Position numbers and translations under genes: made by a program. This document shows positions 54,710-64,000 of a DNA stretch of 64,000 nt, piece after piece (position 1 is the stretch's first letter; each line of letters starts with the position of its first letter). The DNA lies in NCBI GenBank assembly GCA_963749675.1, contig CAVVNT010000002.1:1-64000 (forward strand). Direction: 5' to 3'. The notes under the pieces are model-generated. The model did no database searches and was not told the DNA's origin. It worked only from the letters and a program-made list of their open reading frames with translations. Origin of the DNA: Roseitranquillus sp963749675 (lineage in GTDB: Bacteria > Pseudomonadota > Alphaproteobacteria > Rhodobacterales > Rhodobacteraceae).

Positions 54710-57601
54710 ATGAGGCTCGACGATCGTGGTCTGATCGATCGCTCCCGACCGATGCGTTTCACGTTCGACGGCCGGCAGTTTCATGGATTCAAGGGAGACA
54801 CGCTTGCGTCGGCGCTGCTGGCCGCGGATGTTCGCCTGCTCGGCCGGTCGTTCAAGTATCACCGCCCCCGCGGCGTCTGGGGCGCGGGATCGGAGGAGCC
54901 GAACGCGCTGGTGACGGTGGGGGCGGGGCCGCGCAGGACGCCGAACGTCCAGGCAACCATGCAGGAACTCTGGAACGGCCTGCCTGCCGTCAGCCAGAGC
55001 CGCTGGCCGTCGCTCAGGCACGACCTACTGGCGGTGAACGACCTGATGGCCCCCTTCTTCGGTGCGGGATTCTACTACAAGACGTTCATGTGGCCCCCCG
55101 CTGCATGGGAGCGCGTCTACGAGCCGCTCATCCGCCGAGCGGCCGGGCTTGGGGCGCTGCCGACGCAGGCTGATCCGGGCGTCAGCGAAAAGGCGTTCGC
55201 GTTTTGCGACCTCCTCGTGATCGGAGCGGGGCCTGCAGGTCTTGCGGCAGCTCTGGCGGCCGGTCGGGCCGGTCTTGACGTCATCGTCGCCGAAGAGCGC
55301 GACCGGCTGGGTGGCCGGCTTCTTCTGGAGCGCGAGGAGATCGGCGGAGCACCGGCGTACGACTGGGTGCGGGAGGTCGTTGCCGAACTCGCCTCCATGC
55401 CTCACGTGCGGCTGATGCCGCGAACCACGGTTACGGGTGCCTACGATCAAGGCACCTACGGCGCACTGGAGCGTGTGGGCTCGCACGTCGCGCCCGCATG
55501 CAATCTTCCCGCGAACTGCTTCTGGCGGATCGTTGCGAAACGCGCCGTTCTTTCGACCGGCGCGATCGAGCGCCACATCGCCTTTCCTGGCAACGATCGG
55601 CCCGGCGTGATGTCCGCCTCGGCCGTCCGGGCCTACGTGAATAGATGGGGTGTTGCGCCAGGGCGCCGGTTCGCCGTGTTCGGCTGCAACGATGATGTCT
55701 ACCGGACGGCCGAGGACCTCCTAGACGCCGGGCTGGAGATGACCGCAGTCGTTGACTCCCGGCTCGATGTTCCGTCGCACAAGACGCTCGAGGTGCAGCG
55801 TGGCGTTGTCTGCGGCACGCGCGGCCGGCGCGGCCTCACCCGTGTTCTGGTGCGGTCGAACGGTGGCGAGCGCTGGTTCGATGCGGATTGTCTGGCGGTC
55901 GCTGGCGGCTGGAACCCTGCGGTGCATCTCACCTGCCACACCGGCGGTCGTCCTGTTTGGAGCGACGGCAGCGCGGCGTTCGTGCCGGGAGCACAGCGGC
56001 CGGAGGGGATGCTGCCGGCGGGTTCTGCGCGCGGCATCTTCGACACGGCAGGCTGTCTCGCGGACGGCTTGCGCGCCGTAAAGGAGGCCGTCGGTGCTCC
56101 CCCATTTGACTTGCCGGAGGCACGGGGCGCGGACGGATGGTCCATCGCGCCGCTCTGGCAAGTGAAAGGCAGGGGGCGCGCCTTCCTCGACATGCAGAAC
56201 GACGTCACCGCCAAAGATGTCGAAACGTCGGTGGCGGAGGGCATGACTGCTTCGGAGCACCTCAAGAGGTGGACGACGCAGGGTATGGCCACCGACCAGG
56301 GGCGGAGCTCGAACGTGACGGCTCTCGGTGTCTTGGGGGACGCGACAGGGCGTGCGGTAGCGGGTGCCGGAACCACGACGTTCCGGCCTCCCTTCAGCCC
56401 GGTGCCGATCTCGGCGATGGGCGCCGGAGCGCGCGGCGAGGGATTCGCTCCGGTGCGGCGCATACCATCGGAGGACGCCGCCCGCGCACGCGGAGCGCCC
56501 TTGGTCGAGGCAGGCCTTTGGCGTCGTCCAGGCTACTTTCCGGCACCTGGCGAGACCTCGTGGCGGCAATCCTGCAACCGCGAGGTCGCTTGGGTCAGGA
56601 ATGCCGTCGGCGTCACGGACGTCTCGACGCTGGGCAAGATCGAGGTCGGCGGCCCGGATGCGGGTGCGTTTCTCGACTTCGTCTATGCGGGACGGATGTC
56701 CAGCTTGGCCGAGGGACACGTCCGGTATGGGATCATGCTGCGCGAGGACGGTCACGCGATGGACGACGGGACCTGCGCGCGCCTGGGCGCGGATCGCTGG
56801 CTCGTCACTACGACCACGGCCGCGGCCGGACAGGTCATGCGCCACCTGCAGTTCGCGCATCAATGCCTGCGGCCGGGGATGGCGCTCCGGATGACCAGCG
56901 TCACGGATCACTGGGCGCAGTTCGCCGTGGCCGGGCCGAAGGCGCTCGATTTGCTTCGCCTCGTGCTCGACAATGTCCCGGGCATCCCCTTCATGGGCTG
57001 CTGCGCAGTCAGGGTCGGCGGCGTTCAGGCTCGCCTTTTCCGCATCTCTTTTTCGGGCGAGCTTGGGTTCGAGCTTGCGGTTCCGGCCCGCTGGGGCGGC
57101 TCTCTCTGGCGCACCTTGGTGGCGAACGCCGAGGGCATGGGCGGAGGCGCTTACGGTCTGGAGGCGCTGGAGGTGATGCGGGTCGAGAAGGGATTTCTAA
57201 CGCACCGCGAGATGGACGGGAGAACGACTGCGTTCGACCTCGGCTTCAAGGTCCGGAACGGCAGCATCGGCGCGGCCGCTGCAAAACGGGTCGGGCTGAC
57301 CGGCGCCGTGCGCCACCAGCTTGTCGGGCTGGTGTCTGACCTCCAGCTCCATGCTGGAGCGTTCCTATTTCCAACGTGCGCTCCCTTCGAAGCGGAAATG
57401 ATCGAGGGCCGCGTCACGGCAGGGTGCTGGTCGCCGACAATCGGACGCTGGATCGGCCTTGGCCTGGTCCGGAACGGTCGCGCGCGACACGGCGAAGTGT
57501 TGCAGATGGAGGATCGGATGCGCCGGGTCCGCGCGGAGTGCATCGTCGGTCCTCCATGCGCCTATGACCCAGGAGGCATCCGCATGCGAGAGGCGCGATG
57601 A
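54710..57601 (+). CDS. soxA: Sarcosine oxidase alpha subunit
   Basis: 963 aa. N-terminal ferredoxin-like fold: RPMRFTFDGRQFHGFKGDTL, LLGRSFKYHRPRGVWGAGSE. NAD(P)-binding domain near residue 170: LLVIGAGPAGLAAALAAGR; second dinucleotide motif RFAVFGCNDDVYRTAEDLL. C-terminal GCV_T (tetrahydrofolate) domain from about residue 600: LGKIEVGGPDAGAFLDFVYA, ISFSGELGFELAVPARWGG, GAYGLEALEVMRVEKGFLTH. Transfers the methyl-derived one-carbon unit to tetrahydrofolate. The stop overlaps the soxG start. Confidence 0.96.
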   Translation: MRLDDRGLIDRSRPMRFTFDGRQFHGFKGDTLASALLAADVRLLGRSFKYHRPRGVWGAGSEEPNALVTVGAGPRRTPNVQATMQELWNGLPAVSQSRWPSLRHDLLAVNDLMAPFFGAGFYYKTFMWPPAAWERVYEPLIRRAAGLGALPTQADPGVSEKAFAFCDLLVIGAGPAGLAAALAAGRAGLDVIVAEERDRLGGRLLLEREEIGGAPAYDWVREVVAELASMPHVRLMPRTTVTGAYDQGTYGALERVGSHVAPACNLPANCFWRIVAKRAVLSTGAIERHIAFPGNDRPGVMSASAVRAYVNRWGVAPGRRFAVFGCNDDVYRTAEDLLDAGLEMTAVVDSRLDVPSHKTLEVQRGVVCGTRGRRGLTRVLVRSNGGERWFDADCLAVAGGWNPAVHLTCHTGGRPVWSDGSAAFVPGAQRPEGMLPAGSARGIFDTAGCLADGLRAVKEAVGAPPFDLPEARGADGWSIAPLWQVKGRGRAFLDMQNDVTAKDVETSVAEGMTASEHLKRWTTQGMATDQGRSSNVTALGVLGDATGRAVAGAGTTTFRPPFSPVPISAMGAGARGEGFAPVRRIPSEDAARARGAPLVEAGLWRRPGYFPAPGETSWRQSCNREVAWVRNAVGVTDVSTLGKIEVGGPDAGAFLDFVYAGRMSSLAEGHVRYGIMLREDGHAMDDGTCARLGADRWLVTTTTAAAGQVMRHLQFAHQCLRPGMALRMTSVTDHWAQFAVAGPKALDLLRLVLDNVPGIPFMGCCAVRVGGVQARLFRISFSGELGFELAVPARWGGSLWRTLVANAEGMGGGAYGLEALEVMRVEKGFLTHREMDGRTTAFDLGFKVRNGSIGAAAAKRVGLTGAVRHQLVGLVSDLQLHAGAFLFPTCAPFEAEMIEGRVTAGCWSPTIGRWIGLGLVRNGRARHGEVLQMEDRMRRVRAECIVGPPCAYDPGGIRMREAR

Positions 57602-58116
57602 GACTGGCCCCCAGCGCCCCGTACGAAACCGGCCATTTCGAAGTCGGCGCTCTTCGACTGGCCGCCGTTCCGTTGGACGCGGCTACGGAAATTCTGCCAA
57701 TCGGCGGCGCCGACATCGGTGACGCGATGCTGGCGGTGACCGGGGTGGGATTTCCCGCGCCGACAGAGAGCTCTCTTGCCGGCGACGTCCGCGTCTTGTG
57801 GTTCGGGCGCGACGCCGCGCTTGTGATCGGTGCGCGCGTCGAGATCGATGGCGCGCTTTGCGTCGACCAATCAGACGCCTGGGTGGCGCTGGAGCTCTCG
57901 GGAGGCGTGCGGGACGTTCTGGCGCGGCTGTGCCCGCTGGACCTGCGAGAGGGCTCGTTCGCGGTGGGAGCGACCGCACGGACCTTGCTCAACCATGTAG
58001 GCGTGAGCCTGACACGCACCTCCGGGGAGGAGTGGCTCCTGCTTGTGCCAAGGTCATGCGCCGGCACGGTCTGGGACGAGCTCGTCACGGCTGCGCGACT
58101 GGTCGCCGCCCGCTGA
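57598..58116 (+). CDS. soxG: Sarcosine oxidase gamma subunit
   Basis: 172 aa; ATGA overlap with soxA. Gamma-subunit features: EILPIGGADIGDAMLAVTGV, GDVRVLWFGRDAALVIGARV, AWVALELSGGVRDVLARLCP, DLREGSFAVGATARTLLNHV, ending LVTAARLVAAR. Shares a fold with the GCV_T domain but has no separate catalytic role known. Completes the soxBDAG operon. Confidence 0.9.
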   Translation: MRLAPSAPYETGHFEVGALRLAAVPLDAATEILPIGGADIGDAMLAVTGVGFPAPTESSLAGDVRVLWFGRDAALVIGARVEIDGALCVDQSDAWVALELSGGVRDVLARLCPLDLREGSFAVGATARTLLNHVGVSLTRTSGEEWLLLVPRSCAGTVWDELVTAARLVAAR

Positions 58117-58179
58117 GTGTCTGCCGTCGTGCCACCACGACCGCTGGACAGCCGAGGGGCGCGACGGGATAGTCGGACG

Positions 58180-60153
58180 ATGAGTCTTCCCGACGGATTT
58201 CTGGACGAGCTGCGGTCCCGCCTCAGCATGGGGCAGGTCGCTGGCCGCAAGGTCGCCTGGGACACGCGCCGGTCGAACCAGGCCAAGGGCGACCTCTGGG
58301 CCCCATGCCCGTTCCATCAGGAAAAGACGGCGAGCTTTCACGTCGACGACCGCAAGGGCTATTACTACTGCTTCGGCTGCCACGCCAAGGGTGACGCGAT
58401 CTCCTTCGTGCGCGAGACCGAAAACGTGGGCTTCGTCGAAGCCGTGGAGATCCTCGCCCGTGAGGCGGGTATGACGGTCCCGCAGCGCGACCCGCAGGCG
58501 CAGCAGAAGGCGGATCGGCGCAGCCAACTCGCAGACGTTATGGAGCAGGCGGTGCGCCACTACAGGCTGCAGTTGCAGACCGTCTCTGCTGGACCAGCGC
58601 GAGAGTATCTCGAGGGAAGGGGCCTGGGGCCGGAGGCGCTGGACCGGTGGCAGATCGGCTACGCGCCCGACGTGCGGCGCGGCATCATCGACGCGCTGAC
58701 AGCGCGCGGCGTCGATGAGGGTCTCATCGTCGACGCCGGTCTAGCCGCGCGCTCGGAACATCAGGCGTATGATCGCTTCCGTGGCCGTATCATCTTCCCC
58801 ATCCGCGATGCGCGCGGCCGGGCCATCGGGCTCGGCGGGCGGGCGATGGACCCCGCGGCGCGCGCGAAGTACCTCAATTCGCCGCAGACGGAACTCTTCG
58901 ACAAGGGACGTAGCCTCTTCAATCACGCGCCTGCGCGGGAGGCGGCTGGGCAGGGCGCACAGCTCATCGTCGCCGAGGGCTATCTGGATGTGATTTCATT
59001 GGTCGAGGCGGGCTTCGCTGCGACGGTCGCTCCGCTCGGCACGGCCGTCACCGAGGATCAGCTGCGGCTACTCTGGCGGCTTCATCCCGAGCCGGTGATC
59101 GCGCTCGATGGAGACGTGTCAGGGGTCAAGGCCGCGATGCGGCTGATGGATCTCGCCCTGCCGATGATCGCGGCGGGCCAGTCGCTGCGCTTCGCGCTGA
59201 TGCCGGAGGGTCTCGATCCTGACGATGTCGTGCGCAAGCAGGGTGTCACTGCGATGCGCCGGATCGCCGAGAACGCGGATCCGATGGTCGCGCTGCTGTG
59301 GCGGCGCGAGACCGACGGCAAGTCGTTCGACAGCCCGGAGCGGCGTGCGGCGCTTGACCGTTCGCTGGGGGACGCGGTGCGCCGGATCGGGGACCAGCGA
59401 CTGCGCACGCACTATGCCGATGAACTCAAGCGGCTCAGGTGGGAGCTCTTCAATCCGCGCCGCGCGCCGACCGCCCGGCGGCGGACGCCGTTCCCGCAGA
59501 GTCGGACTTTGCGTGCGCAGCTTGCTGAAGCGGGTCGCTTCGGTCAGTCGCCGGAACCGGCGGCGCGGGGATCGGCCTTGGCCCGCACCGCCGGTGAAGT
59601 GGATGAGGCGATGCGTGAAGCGATGATCCTCGCCACCCTGCTGCGACATCCTGCTCTCACCCCGAGGTTCGAGGGCGAACTGGAGCGGCTGGAGATGATC
59701 GTGCCCGAGCACGAGACGATCCGGGTCGCGCTTCTGGGGACGGACCTCGATATCTCGGACCCTCGCGCCCGGCTAGAGCGGGCGGTCGGACCGGATGCAC
59801 TTGATCGGCTGCGGGAGACTCCCCATGTCCGGCTATCTCCCGGCCTCGGCGACGATCCCGAGCGCGCAGCGATGTGTCTCGCCGAGGCGTTGGCCAAGTT
59901 GAGCGCCAGCCGTGGCGCCCGCCGCGAGCTTGAGGAGGCGCTGGGGAAGGGTGATGTGGACGAAAACGACCTTTGGCGGCTCAAGCATGCTGCAGCGGCC
60001 TTCTCTGATGCGGGGCGGCGCGATGTGGTCGAGACCGAGTACGAGCTTGGGCCGAACGGCGCCAGGATTCGCCGAGACGAGCGTGCTGCACTGGATGCCT
60101 TGATCGAACTCAATCGACTTCAAGGGCGGGAAGCGCGGTCGGAGCTGAGGTAG
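58180..60153 (+). CDS. dnaG: DNA primase
   Basis: 657 aa from ATG at 58180 (MSLPDGFLDELRSRLSMGQV). Zinc-binding domain with ligands Cys43, His46, Cys64, Cys67 (CPFHQEKTASFH, YYYCFGCHAKGD). TOPRIM catalytic core: LIVAEGYLDVISLVEAGFAA (Glu of EGYxD), VIALDGDVSGVKAAMRLMD (DxD). C-terminal helicase-interaction region from ~residue 450. An in-frame upstream start (58117) overlaps the end of soxG and lacks similarity. Directly precedes rpoD as in most alphaproteobacteria. Confidence 0.95.
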   Translation: MSLPDGFLDELRSRLSMGQVAGRKVAWDTRRSNQAKGDLWAPCPFHQEKTASFHVDDRKGYYYCFGCHAKGDAISFVRETENVGFVEAVEILAREAGMTVPQRDPQAQQKADRRSQLADVMEQAVRHYRLQLQTVSAGPAREYLEGRGLGPEALDRWQIGYAPDVRRGIIDALTARGVDEGLIVDAGLAARSEHQAYDRFRGRIIFPIRDARGRAIGLGGRAMDPAARAKYLNSPQTELFDKGRSLFNHAPAREAAGQGAQLIVAEGYLDVISLVEAGFAATVAPLGTAVTEDQLRLLWRLHPEPVIALDGDVSGVKAAMRLMDLALPMIAAGQSLRFALMPEGLDPDDVVRKQGVTAMRRIAENADPMVALLWRRETDGKSFDSPERRAALDRSLGDAVRRIGDQRLRTHYADELKRLRWELFNPRRAPTARRRTPFPQSRTLRAQLAEAGRFGQSPEPAARGSALARTAGEVDEAMREAMILATLLRHPALTPRFEGELERLEMIVPEHETIRVALLGTDLDISDPRARLERAVGPDALDRLRETPHVRLSPGLGDDPERAAMCLAEALAKLSASRGARRELEEALGKGDVDENDLWRLKHAAAAFSDAGRRDVVETEYELGPNGARIRRDERAALDALIELNRLQGREARSELR

Positions 60154-60249
60154 CGTCCGAACTTTTCACGACCGGCGGGTTTCCCCCGCCGCGATTCGCA
60201 CTAATGATTCGGTTGCACCGAATCACCCCGATATGGATTAGGAGCGGCA

Positions 60250-62229
60250 ATGGCCCCGAAGGACACCGAGGACCGGAAGCAGGACGATCAGGACAACGAC
60301 TCCGCGATGCTCGACGTGAGCCAGACGGCCGTAAAGAAGATGATCGCGGAGGCTCGGGAGCGGGGCTACATAACCTACGACCAGCTCAATCAGGTCTTGC
60401 CGCCGGAACAGGTCTCGTCCGAACAGATCGAAGACGTGATGTCGATGCTCAGCGAGATGGGCATCAACGTGATCGAGGACGACGAAGCCGAGGAAGAAGA
60501 CAAGGGCTCGACCGAGGTCGTCGAGGCTTCCACATCCCGCGAGGTTACCGTCGCCTCATCGGAGCAGGAGAAGCTCGACCGGACGGACGATCCGGTCCGG
60601 ATGTATCTGCGCGAGATGGGATCCGTGGAACTGCTCAGCCGCGAAGGCGAAATTGCGATCGCGAAGCGGATCGAGGCGGGTCGGAACACCATGATCGCGG
60701 GCCTCTGCGAGAGTCCGCTCACCTTCGGGGCGATCACCATCTGGCGAGAAGAACTCCTTGGGGAGGAGATCCTGCTTCGTGATGTCATCGACCTCGAGAC
60801 CACTTTCGGACGCTCGATGGACGAGGAGGGGGAGGACGAGGAGCCTGTCGCAGAAGCGGTGAGCGAAGAGAAGACCGAGAGTCAGGAAGAGCCTGAACTC
60901 GACGCTGACGGCAACCCGATCAAGCGCGAAGAGGAGGAGGACGAGGACGACCAGGCAAATCTTTCTCTGGCGGCCATGGAATCTGCCCTGAAGCCGCGCG
61001 TGCTGGAGACGCTGGAGCGGATCGCCACCGACTACGAGCGGTTGAGCGAGATGCAGGACCTTCGCATGTCCGCGACGCTTAACGAAGACGGCTCCTTCAG
61101 CCGGGCTGCCGAGGCCGAGTATCAGAAGCTGCGGAGCGAGATCGTCGAGCTTGTTAACGGCCTGCATCTCCACAACGCGAGGATCGAGGCGCTGGTTGAC
61201 CAGCTCTACGGCATCAATCGGCATATCATGTCGATCGACAGCGCGATGGTGAAGCTCGCCGACCAGGCTCGCATCAATCGGCGCGAGTTCGTCGACGCCT
61301 ATCGCGGCTACGAGCTCGACCCGAACTGGGTGGAGCGGATGGCCGAGAAGCAGGGGCGCGGCTGGCAGTCGTTCATCGAGCGGTCTTCTCCGAAGGTCGA
61401 GGAGCTGCGTGCCGAGATGGCCAAGATCGGCCAGTATATCGGTGTGGATATCTCGGAATTTCGACGCATTGTCCAGCAGGTGCAGAAGGGTGAGAAGGAG
61501 GCGCGCCAGGCCAAGAAGGAGATGGTGGAGGCGAACCTGCAACTCGTCATCTCGATTGCCAAGAAGTACACAAACCGTGGCCTGCAATTCCTTGATCTTA
61601 TTCAGGAAGGCAACATCGGTCTGATGAAGGCCGTGGACAAGTTCGAGTACCGGCGTGGATACAAGTTCTCGACTTACGCAACGTGGTGGATCCGGCAGGC
61701 GATCACCCGCTCGATCGCCGACCAGGCGCGCACGATCCGCATTCCGGTCCACATGATCGAGACGATTAACAAGCTGGTCCGCACCGGCCGCCAGATGCTC
61801 CACGAGATCGGTCGCGAGCCGACGCCCGAGGAACTGGCCGAGAAGCTGCAGATGCCGCTCGAGAAGGTCCGCAAGGTGATGAAGATCGCCAAGGAGCCGA
61901 TCAGCCTCGAGACCCCGATCGGCGACGAGGAAGACAGCCAGCTCGGCGACTTCATCGAGGACAAGAACGCGGTCCTGCCGCTCGACAGCGCGATCCAGGA
62001 GAACCTCAAAGAGACGACGACGCGGGTTCTGGCGAGCCTCACGCCGCGCGAGGAGCGGGTGCTGAGGATGCGGTTCGGGATCGGCATGAACACCGATCAC
62101 ACGCTGGAGGAGGTCGGTCAGCAGTTTTCAGTTACGCGCGAACGGATTCGCCAGATCGAGGCAAAGGCGCTGCGAAAGCTCAAGCACCCCAGCCGGTCAC
62201 GCAAGCTGAGATCGTTTTTGGATCAGTAG
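60250..62229 (+). CDS. rpoD: RNA polymerase primary sigma factor (sigma-70)
   Basis: 659 aa; TAGGAGCGGCA precedes the ATG. Region 1.1: VSQTAVKKMIAEARERGYIT. Region 1.2: DDPVRMYLREMGSVELLSRE. A large acidic non-conserved insert lies around residues 190-250 (EEEEDEDDQANLS). Region 2 from ~residue 427: VISIAKKYTNRGLQFLDLIQ, YKFSTYATWWIRQAITRSIA. Region 3: HMIETINKLVRTGRQMLHEI. Region 4: LEEVGQQFSVTRERIRQIEA, ending KLRSFLDQ. A full primary sigma factor. Confidence 0.97.
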   Translation: MAPKDTEDRKQDDQDNDSAMLDVSQTAVKKMIAEARERGYITYDQLNQVLPPEQVSSEQIEDVMSMLSEMGINVIEDDEAEEEDKGSTEVVEASTSREVTVASSEQEKLDRTDDPVRMYLREMGSVELLSREGEIAIAKRIEAGRNTMIAGLCESPLTFGAITIWREELLGEEILLRDVIDLETTFGRSMDEEGEDEEPVAEAVSEEKTESQEEPELDADGNPIKREEEEDEDDQANLSLAAMESALKPRVLETLERIATDYERLSEMQDLRMSATLNEDGSFSRAAEAEYQKLRSEIVELVNGLHLHNARIEALVDQLYGINRHIMSIDSAMVKLADQARINRREFVDAYRGYELDPNWVERMAEKQGRGWQSFIERSSPKVEELRAEMAKIGQYIGVDISEFRRIVQQVQKGEKEARQAKKEMVEANLQLVISIAKKYTNRGLQFLDLIQEGNIGLMKAVDKFEYRRGYKFSTYATWWIRQAITRSIADQARTIRIPVHMIETINKLVRTGRQMLHEIGREPTPEELAEKLQMPLEKVRKVMKIAKEPISLETPIGDEEDSQLGDFIEDKNAVLPLDSAIQENLKETTTRVLASLTPREERVLRMRFGIGMNTDHTLEEVGQQFSVTRERIRQIEAKALRKLKHPSRSRKLRSFLDQ

Positions 62230-62386
62230 GCCAAGCGGCGTCTGGCGCTCTGACCCAGCACATGCCGGCGGTAGCCGAAGTGGTCTCAGATAGTAGCGTT
62301 GAGTGATCTGGTTTGGGGCAACTAGACAGGCCGGCCGCCGATGATCACGTGCATCGCGCAGACGTGCCAGGCACCGGCTCTCGCTC

Positions 62387-63427
62387 TCACGGGTCGGAGG
62401 GTGTATCCCGACGATCATTCAATGGGCGCACGTAGAGGTCCGTTACCAGACTGTAGAGCGCCACTGTGAGCGGCGCAGTGACGATGATCCCGGGGATACC
62501 GAAGACGAGACCGATCGCCGCGAATGCGAAGATCAAGAGTGCCGGCGGAAGATCGACCGCCTCACCCTCCAACAGTGGGAGGACGATGTTGGACTCCAGT
62601 TGCTCCACGGCGAAGTAGGCTATTGCTGTCCAGAGCACCATTAGCGGGCTGATGGTGAAGGCCAGAAGAAGACCAGGCACCGCTGCGGAGATGGGGCCAA
62701 TGATCGGAACGAAGGCGAGGATACCCGCGATCAGGCCGAGCGCGAAGGGCGCCGGCAGGCCGAGCGCCCAGGTCGCCAGCCCGACGGCGAAGCCAATGAC
62801 AGCCATCGATGCCAGCTTGGCGCGCAACCAGCTCTTCAAGAGCCGGCCTGCGCGGTCGAGAGCGTCGCGGACCCGTGGCTGACGTGCCGGCGGGATCAGG
62901 CTCACCGCCCCGTCGCGGTAGAGGCCTGGATGCACTGCCAGAAACACACCAAGCGAGACCACGAGCACGAAGCTCGTCGCGGCGCCGAGCATCATGCCGG
63001 ACCAGACAGCCATTCGGCCGGCGATCCCGCTCAAGATGCCGCTCTTCACCATTGCGCCTTCAGGCAACCAGTTGGCCAGCTGGCGCTCGACGCCCATCAG
63101 TGACGACGCAAGTTCCGAGAACAAGGTCTGGCTTTGTGGTTGGAAGCTTGGCCAGGCAAACCATCCGAAGAGCCCGAGGAGGGCGACGACCAGCGCGACT
63201 GCTGCCAGCACCGCAACGGGTCGAGGTGCGCCCAATCGTTCAAGTGGATCAGCAACCGACGTCAAAAGCACGCCCACGACAATTCCGCCAAAAAGAACGA
63301 TGAGCGCGGAGCGCATCTGCCACGCGAGAAATGCCAGAATCGCCGCTGTCGCGACGATGGCGACTCGCCTTGGGAACGTGCTGCGGTCGGATCTGCGAGC
63401 AGGGCCGTCCTTCTCCGTGCTGTTCAT
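62387..63427 (-). CDS. AI-2E family (PerM-type) membrane transporter
   Basis: 346 aa, about 8 membrane helices: VAIVATAAILAFLAWQM, ALIVLFGGIVVGVLLTSVAD, FVLVVSLGVFLAVHPGLYRD. The family signature is at the C-terminal side: GLIAGILAFVPIIGPISAAV, and EGEAVDLPPALLIFAFAAIG, LVFGIPGIIVTAPLTVALYS. The substrate is unknown; the AI-2 assignment applies to one distant member only. Convergent with rpoD, divergent from the YjbQ gene. Confidence 0.88.
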   Translation of the reverse strand: MNSTEKDGPARRSDRSTFPRRVAIVATAAILAFLAWQMRSALIVLFGGIVVGVLLTSVADPLERLGAPRPVAVLAAVALVVALLGLFGWFAWPSFQPQSQTLFSELASSLMGVERQLANWLPEGAMVKSGILSGIAGRMAVWSGMMLGAATSFVLVVSLGVFLAVHPGLYRDGAVSLIPPARQPRVRDALDRAGRLLKSWLRAKLASMAVIGFAVGLATWALGLPAPFALGLIAGILAFVPIIGPISAAVPGLLLAFTISPLMVLWTAIAYFAVEQLESNIVLPLLEGEAVDLPPALLIFAFAAIGLVFGIPGIIVTAPLTVALYSLVTDLYVRPLNDRRDTPSDP

Positions 63428-63519
63428 GCGGGGCTCCCGTCCATGCTCCGAAAGCGACGATATCGCATGTGTTCTATGCCGCGCTTGCGACGTGTGTCCG
63501 GCACGCTAGGCCCTAGGAC

Positions 63520-63924
63520 ATGCAAACGACATTCAGGATAGAAACCGACGGCCCCGGCCTTTACGAGATGACGCACGACGTCGCGCAGTGGGTGGACGGC
63601 GAGGGTCTGCTGACGCTCTTCGTGCGGCACACCTCCTGTTCGCTGCTCATTCAGGAGAATGCCGATCCTGACGTCCGCCACGACCTCATCTCGTTCTTCC
63701 AGCGGCTCGTTCCTCCCGCCGATCGCGCAGAAATGCGCTATCTGCGGCACCGATCAGAGGGGCCCGACGACATGCCCGCACACATCAAGGCTGCTCTCAT
63801 GCCAGTGAGCGTACAGATACCGGTCACGGATAGCCGGATGCGGCTGGGCACCTGGCAGGGCATTTTCCTGGTCGAGCACAGGTTCCGTCCGCACCGGCGC
63901 GAAGTGGCTGCCTACTTCGCCTGA
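63520..63924 (+). CDS. YjbQ family (UPF0047) protein
   Basis: 134 aa, typical size. Conserved VRHTSCSLLIQENADPDVRH, then RYLRHRSEGPDDMPAHIKAA, SVQIPVTDSRMRLGTWQGIF and LVEHRFRPHRREV. The family forms a small beta-barrel with a conserved His/Cys/Asp pocket; a weak thiamine-phosphate synthase activity has been reported for the E. coli member, and the real role is open. Confidence 0.92.
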   Translation: MQTTFRIETDGPGLYEMTHDVAQWVDGEGLLTLFVRHTSCSLLIQENADPDVRHDLISFFQRLVPPADRAEMRYLRHRSEGPDDMPAHIKAALMPVSVQIPVTDSRMRLGTWQGIFLVEHRFRPHRREVAAYFA

Positions 63925-63930
63925 CGCTTC

Positions 63931-64000
63931 TTAGTCGCCGTCGAGCAAGAAGGTCACCATCAGGTTGACCTGATAGTGCGAAACCTTGTCACCCTCGATG
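63931..64000 (-). CDS. Dodecin-like protein, 3' end only
   Basis: The last 22 codons run off the window: IEGDKVSHYQVNLMVTFLLD then GD and a stop at 63931-63933. The (G/D)K-x-YQV-x(4)-F-x-L pattern matches the C-terminal strand of dodecins, small flavin-binding shells. Convergent with the YjbQ gene. Only a fragment, so the call is moderate. Confidence 0.55.
   Translation of the reverse strand, partial: IEGDKVSHYQVNLMVTFLLDGD

Noticed and set aside
60556..62100. 514-codon minus-strand open frame opposite rpoD
   Set aside because: Shadow of the sigma factor; no domain or ribosome site.
62230..62386. Terminator or small RNA between rpoD and the AI-2E permease gene
   Set aside because: No convincing stem followed by a U-run and no conserved RNA pattern seen.

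Overview
The window looks like a high-GC alphaproteobacterial chromosome, most likely Rhodobacterales. The evidence is the hom-glpX-recJ order, dnaG directly before a 659-aa rpoD, a heterotetrameric sarcosine oxidase operon (soxB-D-A-G), and nsrR divergent from a group III truncated haemoglobin. I cannot name a genus from sequence alone.

Layout. 1-9.35 kb is an insertion-sequence graveyard: IS1182-, IS256-, IS110- and IS66-type remnants, with a three-gene serine-recombinase element sitting inside the IS66 tnpC. 9.6-13.95 kb is a decayed peptide-type ABC transporter operon whose first ATPase gene is split by an IS5-family element with a 7-bp target duplication. 14.4-19.6 kb (minus) is an acs / E1-alpha / E1-beta / E2 / acyl-carrier-protein operon. 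It is followed by a divergent universal stress protein gene, a BCCT transporter and a second universal stress protein gene. 22.7-29.9 kb is a nested set of transposons: one IS481 gene lies in three pieces, opened first by an rve-type IS (itself carrying an IS110) and again by an IS110 (itself carrying an IS256). 30.4-32.1 kb holds the NO-response module. 32.9-34.0 kb is an intact IS110. 34.3-39.65 kb is core (DEAD-box helicase, spermidine-synthase-like protein, Tex). 40.3-45.05 kb is again IS-rich: an ISL3 split by an IS1634-type element, then an intact IS110. An integrase remnant abuts tRNA-Glu at 45.7 kb. From there to 64 kb the sequence is transposon-free: recJ, glpX, hom, a lipoprotein, gdh, acylphosphatase, soxBDAG, dnaG, rpoD, an AI-2E-type permease, YjbQ, and the end of a dodecin-like gene.

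How the genes work together. The BCCT carrier and the sarcosine oxidase fit uptake and oxidation of betaine-derived N-methyl compounds, with one-carbon units passed to tetrahydrofolate and glutamate dehydrogenase handling nitrogen. NsrR and the truncated haemoglobin form a nitric-oxide defence pair with a 10-3-10 palindrome upstream of nsrR. The E1/E2/ACP/acs operon is the least familiar system here: a 2-oxoacid dehydrogenase lacking E3 but carrying its own acyl carrier protein and an acyl-CoA ligase.

Caution. Several core genes (glpX, acs, uspA, the helicase, three ABC genes, possibly E1-alpha) carry single-base frameshifts, several of them in or beside homopolymers. Some apparent pseudogenes may therefore be sequence errors rather than biology. 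The nested-insertion conclusions rest on junction sequences and are not affected.
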